16,355 bases of DNA from an uncultured beta proteobacterium (GTDB taxonomy: Bacteria; Pseudomonadota; Gammaproteobacteria; Burkholderiales; Burkholderiaceae_B): NCBI GenBank assembly GCA_903924715.1, contig CAIYCP010000264.1, positions 1 through 16,355 of the forward strand, read 5' to 3'. Within the stretch, counting starts at the first letter, position 1, and each line of letters opens with the position of its first letter. The notes beneath the pieces were generated by a model. The model did no database searches, was not told the DNA's origin, and worked only from the letters and a program-made list of their open reading frames with translations. A program made the translations under genes and the position numbers. Shown one piece after another: positions 7,212 to 14,289 of this stretch.

Positions 7212-8930
7212 TCAGCGTTTGAGCAACCAACGATCGTTTGAATACTCAACGCGTTGTTCTTCGACAAGTTTTTGCAGATGCGCAAACAACGAACGCATAG
7301 CAACTTTGTGTAGTTTTTCTGCTGTGTCTCGATAGGCGACAGGCACTAATTCTTCGAGCGTGGCGGGCTGCTCGAAGGTTCGTAGTGCTGCCACAACTTT
7401 ATTTTCTCGGTCTTGGCGATGAACCAACAGACGTTCAACAGCCTCGTTGGGTTTGTCCATTAAAAAGCCATGCCCGGGCGCTAGAAAATCGATTTTTTCT
7501 TCAAATAAAAGACGCAAAGAGGCGAGATAAGTGGCCATGTTGCCATCTGGGGGATTGATCACGACCGTTGAGCCTTGCATGATGTGATCACCGGTAAACA
7601 TTAAGCGTTCAGTTTCATGCAGATAGCAGACCTGATTCGAGGCATGCCCGGGAGTGTGAATCACCCGAAGTGTGGCGCCCGCAACCTTTATTTGTTGATG
7701 GTGAGTCACCGGTATATCGGGGGCAAAGGTTTGGTCTTGATTCGGGTAGGGCGGTGGCGGCATGCCATAGACCGTGGCACCGGTTCTTGCTTTAAGTTCT
7801 AAGGCTGCTGGAGAGTGATCAAGATGCGTGTGTGTGCACAGAATCCATTTGATTGGGCCGCGTGCCGCCTTGACTAGCGCGTCAATGTGTTCAATCAGAG
7901 GCGGCCCTGGGTCAATGACTGCGACACCTGTCTGTTGGTTTCCAATGAGGTAAGAGTTTGTGCCTGGTCCGGTCATCATTCCGGGGTTCGGTGCGGTGAC
8001 GCGCAAGACATCAGGCGCAATTTCTACAGCAATGCCGGGTTCAATATAGGTCTTTCCAACGCCTTTACCCTCAGGGTCGATTTTGCCGAGTTCGGCGTAG
8101 GCGTAGTCGCCTGGGATGAGGATCTCGGTTTTTTCGGCGCGACCTGTTCCGGTGCGTGGCGACATGAGCTGTTTGGGCTTTGGCGCGCGCGCGAATTCAA
8201 GCAGATCTTTCACTGTGGCAAAACGCGAGAGACTTTCAAGTGTTTTGATCGTTGGAAACATCAAATCAATTTCACCCAGACGACTTTTTTCGATCGCATC
8301 GGCTGGGCGTACCCAGCGCTGGCCGACCGTTTCATAGTCATCCTGTTTGGCCACTTGGCCCACGGGTGCCTGCGCAACAAAGAAGCGTGTGTCGTAGCGT
8401 TTGGGTCGGCCTGGCATCGTAATCCAGTGACTGAAGTAGGCAATTTTGTCGGTTGCGACACGAAATTGCTCGGCCTTTAGCACATCGACAAAAGTGATTT
8501 TGTTTTCAGCCAGTGCAGTGCGTAAGTCGGCCAGACGAAGCGCTTCGTGTTCATTCAGATGCACAAGCTCGTCGTCGTGGCGATAGCCGAGCAAAAGCCC
8601 CGCCTCTTCAAAACATTCGCGTATGGCGGCGATCCAATAGGCTAGACCGCCTTGTTCAATGCCCAGGGTGGTGCTGGCATGAACGTCTGTTAAGCCCACG
8701 CAGAGTGATGCAATTTCTTCATGATGGTCAGTGGGATCGAGTCCGCCGCCTGGGAACACGTGCATGCCCTTGGCAAAGGCGACTTCTGTTGTGCGCTGCA
8801 TCATAAACACTTCAATCCCGTCGCTGGTATCGCGAGCAAGAATGACGGTGGCGGCAGGTCTGGGCACAACAATGGGTGGATTCACAGGTATCTCACTACG
8901 GTTGTCGGATGGATCGATTCTTGAATGCAA
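7212..8930 (-). CDS. Nudix hydrolase / metallo-beta-lactamase-fold hydrolase fusion protein
   Basis: One uninterrupted frame of 572 residues holds two enzyme domains. Residues ~22-245 are a Nudix domain of the NUDT19/RP2 type: VFPGGGLD (58-65) is separated from the box core RECFEEAG (104-111) by an insert of about 38 residues, as in that subfamily. These enzymes hydrolyse CoA or nucleoside diphosphate derivatives. Residues ~305-490 are a LACTB2-like metallo-beta-lactamase fold: THTHLDH (H367, H369, D371, H372), H429 in TPGHA, D448 in TGDH and H487 in PGHG, a complete two-metal set. The tail (about 500-572) looks like the winged-helix end of LACTB2-like proteins. The start is uncertain: TTG at 8928-8930 gives the full frame, while GTG at 8883-8885 would remove 15 residues and begin MNPPIVVPRP. 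It faces the VWA gene tail to tail and is divergent from the Bug gene. Substrate unknown. Confidence 0.9.
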   Translation of the reverse strand: MHSRIDPSDNRSEIPVNPPIVVPRPAATVILARDTSDGIEVFMMQRTTEVAFAKGMHVFPGGGLDPTDHHEEIASLCVGLTDVHASTTLGIEQGGLAYWIAAIRECFEEAGLLLGYRHDDELVHLNEHEALRLADLRTALAENKITFVDVLKAEQFRVATDKIAYFSHWITMPGRPKRYDTRFFVAQAPVGQVAKQDDYETVGQRWVRPADAIEKSRLGEIDLMFPTIKTLESLSRFATVKDLLEFARAPKPKQLMSPRTGTGRAEKTEILIPGDYAYAELGKIDPEGKGVGKTYIEPGIAVEIAPDVLRVTAPNPGMMTGPGTNSYLIGNQQTGVAVIDPGPPLIEHIDALVKAARGPIKWILCTHTHLDHSPAALELKARTGATVYGMPPPPYPNQDQTFAPDIPVTHHQQIKVAGATLRVIHTPGHASNQVCYLHETERLMFTGDHIMQGSTVVINPPDGNMATYLASLRLLFEEKIDFLAPGHGFLMDKPNEAVERLLVHRQDRENKVVAALRTFEQPATLEELVPVAYRDTAEKLHKVAMRSLFAHLQKLVEEQRVEYSNDRWLLKR

Positions 8931-8963
8931 GATATCTTAGCTGAAACGGGCTCAAGTGGTTCG

Positions 8964-8985
8964 GTTTGAGGCCTAAGCTTCAAAC
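8964..8985. promoter_or_regulatory. Hairpin / inverted repeat between divergent genes
   Basis: GTTTGAGGC (8964-8972) and GCTTCAAAC (8977-8985) form a 9-bp imperfect inverted repeat (one G:T pair) around the tetraloop CTAA. It lies in the 104-bp gap between the Nudix/MBL gene (minus) and the Bug gene (plus), 34 bp from the first start and 49 bp from the second. It could be an operator for a dimeric regulator or an RNA hairpin in either 5' leader. No T-run follows, so a terminator is unlikely. Confidence 0.35.
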
Positions 8986-9034
8986 AAGTTAGACTCTGGT
9001 TGTTCGGAAAATAAAAAATACGGAGACAATCCTC

Positions 9035-9997
9035 ATGCTGACTCAACGGTTCGTGTCGCTATTGTTGTTGTGTTTCGCGAGCGTGTTCGCGCAGGCAGCA
9101 GATTATCCGGTGAAACAAATTCGTCTTGTCGTGCCTTTTGCGGTGGGCGGTAATACAGATATCGCAGCACGCTTGCTTGCGCAGGGCTTAGCCACTGAAC
9201 TCAAGCAGCCGGTTTATGTAGACAACAAAGCGGGCGCTGGCACGGCGTTGGGCACCGAAGAGGTCGCTCGCAGCCCCGCGGATGGTTACACACTTTTGTT
9301 TACAACGGTTGGCCTGGCAGTGAATCCCAGTTTGTATAAGAGCTTGCGCTACGATGCCAAGCGAGATTTCGCACCAGTCGCCCACGTGGTGACTTCATCG
9401 CCGGTGATTCTGATGCATCCTTCTGTGCCTGCCACGAACTTGGCTGAGTTTCTAAAATATGCAAAAACGAATGGGCCGCTTTCATATGGCTCGGCCGGTG
9501 TGGGCAGCGCGATGCATTTGCATGGTGAACAGTTTCGTATTGAGACCGGCCTGACTGTGACGCATGTGCCCTATCGAGGCGAAGGTCCTGCCTTGGTCGA
9601 TTTATTGGCCGGCCGTACTCAATTTCATTTTGGTTCGATTTCAAGTGCTTCGCAATATATTGACTCAGGAGCGTTGAAAGCGTTAGCCGTGGTGTCGGCC
9701 AAGCGCTCGCCCTTGTTGCCAAAGGTGCCAACGGCCATTGAGGCGGGTGTTCCGGGCTTTGTGACGACGACCTGGGGCGTCATCTTAGTACCAAAGGGGA
9801 CGCCAACCGAAGTGATTGAGCTATTGAACACGACGATCAATCGAGTGATGGCGATGCCTGCCAACTTTGCGCGATTCATTGAATTAGGTTTTGAACCGCT
9901 TACGAACTCAACGCCCGCTTCGACTGCTTTATTTATTGAGGCAGAGACACAATATTGGGCAGGATTAATTAAAAAGTTAGGAATCAAGGCTGAATAG
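9035..9997 (+). CDS. Tripartite tricarboxylate transporter (Bug family) substrate-binding protein 1
   Basis: This 320-residue protein has the usual length of Bug/TctC periplasmic receptors. A signal peptide ends near VFAQA (18-22), followed by the family opening YPVKQIRLVVPFAVGGNTDIAAR (24-46). Further hallmarks are NKAGAGTALG, ADGYTLL, YDAKRDF, LSYGSAGVGSAMHL and HVPYRGEGPALVDLLAG. The family binds carboxylates or other small acids with high affinity in the periplasm. Transport needs TctA/TctB membrane subunits, which are not encoded here. The start ATG at 9035 has GGAG (9022-9025) nine nt upstream. The gene precedes the ThDP enzyme gene by 27 nt and the two are probably one transcription unit, so the ligand may be a 2-oxo acid or a precursor used by that enzyme; this is inference. 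Confidence 0.93.
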   Translation: MLTQRFVSLLLLCFASVFAQAADYPVKQIRLVVPFAVGGNTDIAARLLAQGLATELKQPVYVDNKAGAGTALGTEEVARSPADGYTLLFTTVGLAVNPSLYKSLRYDAKRDFAPVAHVVTSSPVILMHPSVPATNLAEFLKYAKTNGPLSYGSAGVGSAMHLHGEQFRIETGLTVTHVPYRGEGPALVDLLAGRTQFHFGSISSASQYIDSGALKALAVVSAKRSPLLPKVPTAIEAGVPGFVTTTWGVILVPKGTPTEVIELLNTTINRVMAMPANFARFIELGFEPLTNSTPASTALFIEAETQYWAGLIKKLGIKAE

Positions 9998-10014
9998 CCA
10001 TTTAGAAGTTTCTT

Positions 10015-10020
10015 GGAGAG
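10015..10020 (+). promoter_or_regulatory. Ribosome binding site deciding a GTG start
   Basis: GGAGAG lies 4 nt before the GTG at 10025 (the GGAG core is 6 nt away). An upstream in-frame TTG at 10013 overlaps this purine stretch, so the stretch cannot serve it. This supports GTG 10025 as the start of the ThDP enzyme. Confidence 0.6.
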
Positions 10021-10024
10021 CACC

Positions 10025-11653
10025 GTGCAAACGACCGGACAGCAGTTGGTATCTTTTTTAGAAGCAAATCACGTAGATCGTGTTTTTTGTGTACCGGGCG
10101 AAAGTTTTTTGCCCTTACTCGATGCGTTAGGCGCTAGTTCGATCGATACCATTACCGCACGACATGAAAGTTCTGCAGGGTTTATGGCTATGGCGGATGG
10201 TCGGTTGACCGGACGCCCCGGCGTTTTTATGGTGAGCCGCGGGCCGGGTGCCACGAACGCTTCGATTGCTATTCATAGCGCTCAGCAAGACGGTACGCCA
10301 CTCATCTTAATGATTGGTCAAGGTGAGCGACAGCATGTTGGTCGTGACAGTTTTCAAGAAATTGATTATTCAAAAATGTTTGGAAGTATCGCGAAATGGG
10401 TTTACGAAATCAATGATCCGACACGTGTGCCCGAAGTCATGGCACGTGCTTTTTCGGTTGCGATGAGTGGAACGCCCGGGCCCGTGGTGATTTCATTGCC
10501 AGAAGATATTTTGCCGATTGAGTTGCCCGACGTGAAAGCGCGCGCCTCTGTCGTGGCAAACAGCGCACCGACACCTCAGGCAATGGAGCGTGTGTTGGAG
10601 TTATTGGCGCAGGCCGAACGCCCGTTGTTACTTGCCGGCGGTGACTTTGCAACGGATGCGCAACGCGCGGCGCTTCGCGCGGCGGCGGAAAAACACAATA
10701 TTCCGGTTGTGATCGGTTTTCGTCGTCACGGCGTATTTTCTTCTGATCACCCGTTGTACGCGGGTGATATCGGAACGGGTACGTCTGCCACGCAAGTCAA
10801 AGCGTTTGAACAAGCAGATTTGTTGTTGGCCATTGGCACGCGTTTGTCTGATTGGGGAACCTTAAATTACAGATTCCCAACACCGCCCTGGCCAAAGCAA
10901 ACGCTTGTACATGCGTGTGCAGATGTCACGATGATTGGTAAAAATTTTCAGCCAACGGTTGGAATGGTTTGCCACGGAGCAGAATTTATTCGCGAGTTCA
11001 ATGCGCGCGATGCAGTGCCACAGAAAAAAGATCGCAGTGCTTGGATCAGTGAATTGCACGGTTATGCGCAAACGCAGGCGGTCTGGAAAAATATCAAAGC
11101 GCCTGATGGTGTGGCCTTTGGTAATGTGGTGCGTGCCTTAGGTGAACTGACCCCTGATGCCACCAGTATCGTCCCCGATGCTGGGATCTCTGCCGCTTTA
11201 GCGTACAAATTTTTTCCATTTACGGGCCGACGTAAGTTGTATTCGACGATGTCGGGAGTGATGGGCTATGGCGTGCCCGGTGCAGTGGCGATCGCAATGC
11301 GTGAACCTGAGCGTACGGTGATTTGTTTGGTGGGCGATGGTGGTTTTATGATGACGGGCAACGAACTTGCCGTTGCGGTTGAGCGCAAGTTACCGCTCAA
11401 AATATTTTTATCTAATAATCGCAGTTTAGGGACGATTCGCTTGCATCAAGAGCGCATGTATCCCGGGCGTTCGCATGCGACTGATTTGACTGGACCAGAC
11501 TTTTCAAAATTAGCCCAAGCCTTTGGCTGCGCGACCTTGTTGATTGAAAAAGACGAAGATATCGAACCCATGATTCGAGCGGCACTGGCAGCAAAAGGCC
11601 CAGTCTTTGTTGAGGTCAAAGCAAGTTTGTCGGCGATTTTGCCCAAACCCTGA
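10025..11653 (+). CDS. Thiamine-diphosphate-dependent enzyme, acetolactate synthase-like
   Basis: From GTG 10025 this encodes 542 residues with the three-domain layout of the ThDP decarboxylase/AHAS superfamily. The N-terminal pyrimidine-binding domain (~1-165) has the catalytic Glu48 in ARHESSAGFMA, then SRGPGATN (71-78) and GRDSFQEIDY (106-115). The central domain (~185-330) contains LLLAGG and LLAIGTRLSD. The C-terminal domain (~360-540) carries the ThDP motif from GDG (437-439) to NN (464-465), with the canonical spacing of 24 residues. The enzyme should bind ThDP and Mg2+ and decarboxylate or ligate 2-oxo acids. No acetolactate synthase small subunit (ilvH) follows and the neighbour is a Bug receptor, so a catabolic role, in the manner of the AHAS-like enzymes of Bordetella and Burkholderia, seems more likely than branched-chain amino acid biosynthesis. 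Substrate cannot be assigned. It ends convergently with the second Bug gene. Confidence 0.9.
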   Translation: MQTTGQQLVSFLEANHVDRVFCVPGESFLPLLDALGASSIDTITARHESSAGFMAMADGRLTGRPGVFMVSRGPGATNASIAIHSAQQDGTPLILMIGQGERQHVGRDSFQEIDYSKMFGSIAKWVYEINDPTRVPEVMARAFSVAMSGTPGPVVISLPEDILPIELPDVKARASVVANSAPTPQAMERVLELLAQAERPLLLAGGDFATDAQRAALRAAAEKHNIPVVIGFRRHGVFSSDHPLYAGDIGTGTSATQVKAFEQADLLLAIGTRLSDWGTLNYRFPTPPWPKQTLVHACADVTMIGKNFQPTVGMVCHGAEFIREFNARDAVPQKKDRSAWISELHGYAQTQAVWKNIKAPDGVAFGNVVRALGELTPDATSIVPDAGISAALAYKFFPFTGRRKLYSTMSGVMGYGVPGAVAIAMREPERTVICLVGDGGFMMTGNELAVAVERKLPLKIFLSNNRSLGTIRLHQERMYPGRSHATDLTGPDFSKLAQAFGCATLLIEKDEDIEPMIRAALAAKGPVFVEVKASLSAILPKP

Positions 11654-11672
11654 TCCTAGTGATCTGGGTTTG
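11644..11672. terminator. Hairpin between convergent genes
   Basis: CAAACCC (11644-11650) and GGGTTTG (11666-11672) are exact inverted repeats. Inside them, after a T/T mismatch, GATC (11652-11655) pairs with GATC (11661-11664), leaving the five-base loop CTAGT. The hairpin overlaps the stop codon of the ThDP enzyme gene and lies just beyond the end of the opposing Bug gene, a natural position for a bidirectional terminator. No T-run follows on either strand, so it is not a standard intrinsic terminator. Confidence 0.42.
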
Positions 11673-11701
11673 CGTCAGACTTGATCTTAGGTTGCTTAGG
11701 G

Positions 11702-12673
11702 CTAGTCTAGTGTCGCACCAGCTACCTGAACAACGTCGCGCCATTTTTTGAGTTCGCTCTGAGTGAAGGCGTCAAACTGTTCGGGTGTGCTCTGAAAGAC
11801 TTCGAAACTGAGTTTTCGATAGCGCTCGATCGTGGCTGGTTCGCGCAAGATATTGTTGACGTCTTTGTTGAGTTGCCGCACGACTGCGACTGGCGTGGCT
11901 GCAGGCACATACAGCCCGTACCATGTTTCAACTTCAAAGCCTGGGAGACCTGATTCAGACACTGTCGGCAGATTTCCAAACAACTCAAGCCTTTCAGACG
12001 CCGTGATCGCCAATGCGCGCAGATTGCCACCTTTGACCTGAGCAAGCCCCTCAACGCCTGAAAACATGATCTGCACATCACCTGCGAGTAAAGCGGTGAG
12101 TGCAGGGCCACCACCGTGATACGGGATATGCTGAATTGAAGTGCCCGCCATCATATTAAAGAGTGCGCCGGCAAGGTGCACGGTGGTGCCTGTGCCAGAT
12201 GAGCCGTAATTGAGTTTGCCAGGTTGTGCTTTTGCGAGTGCGATGAGTTGTGCAACGTTTTGCACCTGAAGCGAAGGATGCACAATTAAAATCAAAGGTG
12301 CAAGCGACAACTTGGCAACAGACGCGAAGGCCGTCGCTGTATCGTAGGGCAACTTTTTGTAGAGCGTTGCATTGATAGTGTGGGCCGGCGACGCCAATAA
12401 AATGGTGTATCCGTCTGGCGAGGCTTGGGCTACGATTGCCGTTGCAATCGTTGAACCGGCACCACTGCGATTTTCAACGATAACAGGCTGCTTCCAACGC
12501 TCGCCCAGCAGCTTGCCTAACAGACGGGCATTGACGTCAACCGAGCCACCTGGGGGATAGCCCACTACGATTTTGACAGAACGATTTGGATATTCTTGCG
12601 CCGCAGCATTTTGACATAGTGTTAGAAGTGCTAGCGAGATCAGTGTGATTGTCGTGAGGATTCTTATCGTCAT
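11702..12673 (-). CDS. Tripartite tricarboxylate transporter (Bug family) substrate-binding protein 2
   Basis: From the ATG at 12671-12673 this encodes 323 residues. A signal peptide (about 1-25, ending NAAA) is followed by the Bug signature YPNRSVKIVVGYPPGGSVDV (28-47). Other family segments are NRSGAGSTIATAIVAQASPDGYTILL, LPYDTATAF, LNYGSSGTGTTVHLAG and HIPYHGGGPALTALLAG. It is a periplasmic receptor for an organic acid or similar solute, with no TctA/TctB genes nearby. The frame extends nine codons upstream to a TTG at 12700, but that lacks a ribosome binding site and would put a polar stretch before the signal peptide. The ATG has GGATC a few nt upstream. The gene is divergent from the MmgE/PrpD gene with a shared 119-bp intergenic region, which suggests common regulation and possibly a shared substrate. 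Confidence 0.92.
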   Translation of the reverse strand: MTIRILTTITLISLALLTLCQNAAAQEYPNRSVKIVVGYPPGGSVDVNARLLGKLLGERWKQPVIVENRSGAGSTIATAIVAQASPDGYTILLASPAHTINATLYKKLPYDTATAFASVAKLSLAPLILIVHPSLQVQNVAQLIALAKAQPGKLNYGSSGTGTTVHLAGALFNMMAGTSIQHIPYHGGGPALTALLAGDVQIMFSGVEGLAQVKGGNLRALAITASERLELFGNLPTVSESGLPGFEVETWYGLYVPAATPVAVVRQLNKDVNNILREPATIERYRKLSFEVFQSTPEQFDAFTQSELKKWRDVVQVAGATLD

Positions 12674-12792
12674 GAGTGATCCATTTTTGAAAGACGGCAA
12701 GCAATTTGTTAGCGCATAATAGTCGGATTACATAGAAATTCTAACTTTCGCGTCAATCGAGAGTAAAAAATAAGAGCGTAAGGAGCGAGACA
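12674..12792. promoter_or_regulatory. Divergent promoter region (Bug 2 / MmgE-PrpD)
   Basis: This 119-bp A+T-richer gap separates two divergent genes and must hold the start region of both unless they are read from elsewhere. For the plus strand, TTGTTA (12706-12711) and TACATA (12729-12734) are spaced 17 bp apart, a poor but possible sigma-70 pair. The strong ribosome binding site AGGAG (12781-12785) lies 7 nt before the ATG at 12793. GTTAG (12708-12712) and CTAAC (12741-12745) form a short spaced inverted repeat. No regulator gene is adjacent. Confidence 0.3.
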
Positions 12793-14232
12793 ATGATGTC
12801 AAACGAGGCTAGTTCAACTAGTGCAGCGCTAGACCCCAATTTTTCAGATGGTTTGATTCGCTTTTGTCGAACGTTTCGTACGCAGCCGCTTGCAGCTGAG
12901 ACGGTACGGCGCTCAACCGATGCCATCACGGATACGTTAGCCTGCATGGTGCTCGGAGTCGGGCAGGCGCTCGAGCCTAAGTTGCGTCGAGCGTTATTTT
13001 CGCCGCAATCACTTACAGACGTATTGGCACAATTTGTCCCTGCCGTCTTGCGAGTCGGTTCAACCGATGCTCAAGGGTCTGCTGCGTTATATCTGGGTAC
13101 GCTTGCACACGCAGCGGATTTTGATGACATTAGTCACCCAGCCTATTGTCATGCGACAGCGTTGCTGTTACCCGCGCTGTTAATTCGCGGTGCAGTCCTA
13201 GGTGTCAGCGGCGAAGACTTGATTCGCGCGCACGTCGTGGGTATCGAAACTCTGGGTCAACTTGGGCGCCGTTTAAACACCGCGCACTACGAGCGTGGTT
13301 GGCACACAACGGGTACCTTTGGCGCCATCGGTGCAACGGCGGCTTTGGCGTTTCTTGAAAACTTCACAGACGAACAAATGCGTGGCGCATTAGGCGTGAG
13401 TGCATCGCTTGCAAGTGGCGTACGTCAGAATTTTGGCACGATGACCAAGCCTCTTCATGCGGGCCTTGCAGCCCGATCCGCAATTTTGGCAACGCGTTTG
13501 GCTGAGCAGGACTTTACCTGTGCGCCGGATGCGATTGAAGGTAAATTTGGTTTTATGAAGGTGTTTGGTGGCCAGGCACCCGCTAGTTACGCAAAGCACT
13601 GGGGGCAGCCGCTAGAGATCTTGACTGAGACAGGAATCGGTCTGAAAGCCTATCCGTGCTGTGCAGCAACGCATCCCGCAATTGATGCTACGCGCGTACT
13701 ACGTGAGCGACTCAAAGGCACTTCATTTGAAGATATAGAGTCCATGCGAGTCGGGGCATCGCGTTTTGCTATGCAACCGTTGATTTATGATATTCCAACC
13801 ACTGGCCTAGAAGGCAAGTTCAGTATGCGCTATTGCATCGCCTCGACGATGATCGATGGCGGGGTCAAGATTGGGACCTTTGAGGCGGATCAGATTAGAC
13901 GCCCAACGATTGAACGTCTGATGAAAAAAATCAAGGTCGAAATTGATCCACTTGTGGCAGATGATCATGAGTTCGCAGCGATCGTTGATCTTAAATTAAA
14001 GTCGGGTCAAGAAGAGTCAATTCGGATCGATGTGGCAAGCGGCAAGCCTGGAAACTGGTTGACTGAAGCACTTCTAAAAGAAAAGTTTTTCGATTGTCTT
14101 GGCGCTAATCGTCATGCCAGTAAAACAGGGAAAACACTTTTTGAAACTGCACAGCAACTGGGAATGCAGGACTCAATCGATTCTTTGTACCAGACTCTTT
14201 TACAAACCTTGGGTGAGGCGTCGGCAAGTTGA
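12793..14232 (+). CDS. MmgE/PrpD family protein (2-methylcitrate dehydratase-like)
   Basis: This 479-residue protein has the normal length of the MmgE/PrpD superfamily. The all-helical N-terminal domain shows HAADFDDIS (106-114), CHATALLLPALL (119-130) and GWHTTGTFGAIGATAALA (169-186), then GTMTKPLHAGLAA (215-227). The central part has GLKAYPCCAATHPAID (283-298), and EGKFSMRYCIA (340-350) follows. The family includes 2-methylcitrate dehydratase PrpD, cis-aconitate decarboxylase and iminodisuccinate epimerase, all acting on small di- and tricarboxylates. Motifs alone do not tell which reaction is catalysed, and no methylcitrate synthase or lyase gene is adjacent, so a propionate-cycle assignment is not supported. 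The start is the first of two ATGs, with AGGAG (12781-12785) 7 nt upstream. Followed after 57 nt by the third Bug gene on the same strand, and divergent from the second, consistent with carboxylate catabolism. Confidence 0.92.
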   Translation: MMSNEASSTSAALDPNFSDGLIRFCRTFRTQPLAAETVRRSTDAITDTLACMVLGVGQALEPKLRRALFSPQSLTDVLAQFVPAVLRVGSTDAQGSAALYLGTLAHAADFDDISHPAYCHATALLLPALLIRGAVLGVSGEDLIRAHVVGIETLGQLGRRLNTAHYERGWHTTGTFGAIGATAALAFLENFTDEQMRGALGVSASLASGVRQNFGTMTKPLHAGLAARSAILATRLAEQDFTCAPDAIEGKFGFMKVFGGQAPASYAKHWGQPLEILTETGIGLKAYPCCAATHPAIDATRVLRERLKGTSFEDIESMRVGASRFAMQPLIYDIPTTGLEGKFSMRYCIASTMIDGGVKIGTFEADQIRRPTIERLMKKIKVEIDPLVADDHEFAAIVDLKLKSGQEESIRIDVASGKPGNWLTEALLKEKFFDCLGANRHASKTGKTLFETAQQLGMQDSIDSLYQTLLQTLGEASAS

Positions 14233-14289
14233 TGCCTATTGTTGGAAATATTTAGGCTAGTCGAATAACACTATTTAATTGAGACAATA

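Noticed and set aside
7887..8480. 197-residue open frame on the plus strand inside the Nudix/MBL gene
   Set aside because: It is antisense to a gene with complete motifs in two domains, has no recognisable domain of its own, and its composition is that of a shadow frame.
9300..9731. 143-residue minus-strand frame under the first Bug gene
   Set aside because: It lies fully inside a well-supported coding region, and its low-complexity, Ser/Arg/His-rich translation matches no family I recognise.
12793..14232. Assignment of the MmgE/PrpD gene as prpD of the methylcitrate cycle
   Set aside because: No prpB, prpC or acnD-like gene is adjacent and the family is functionally broad, so only the family name is supported.
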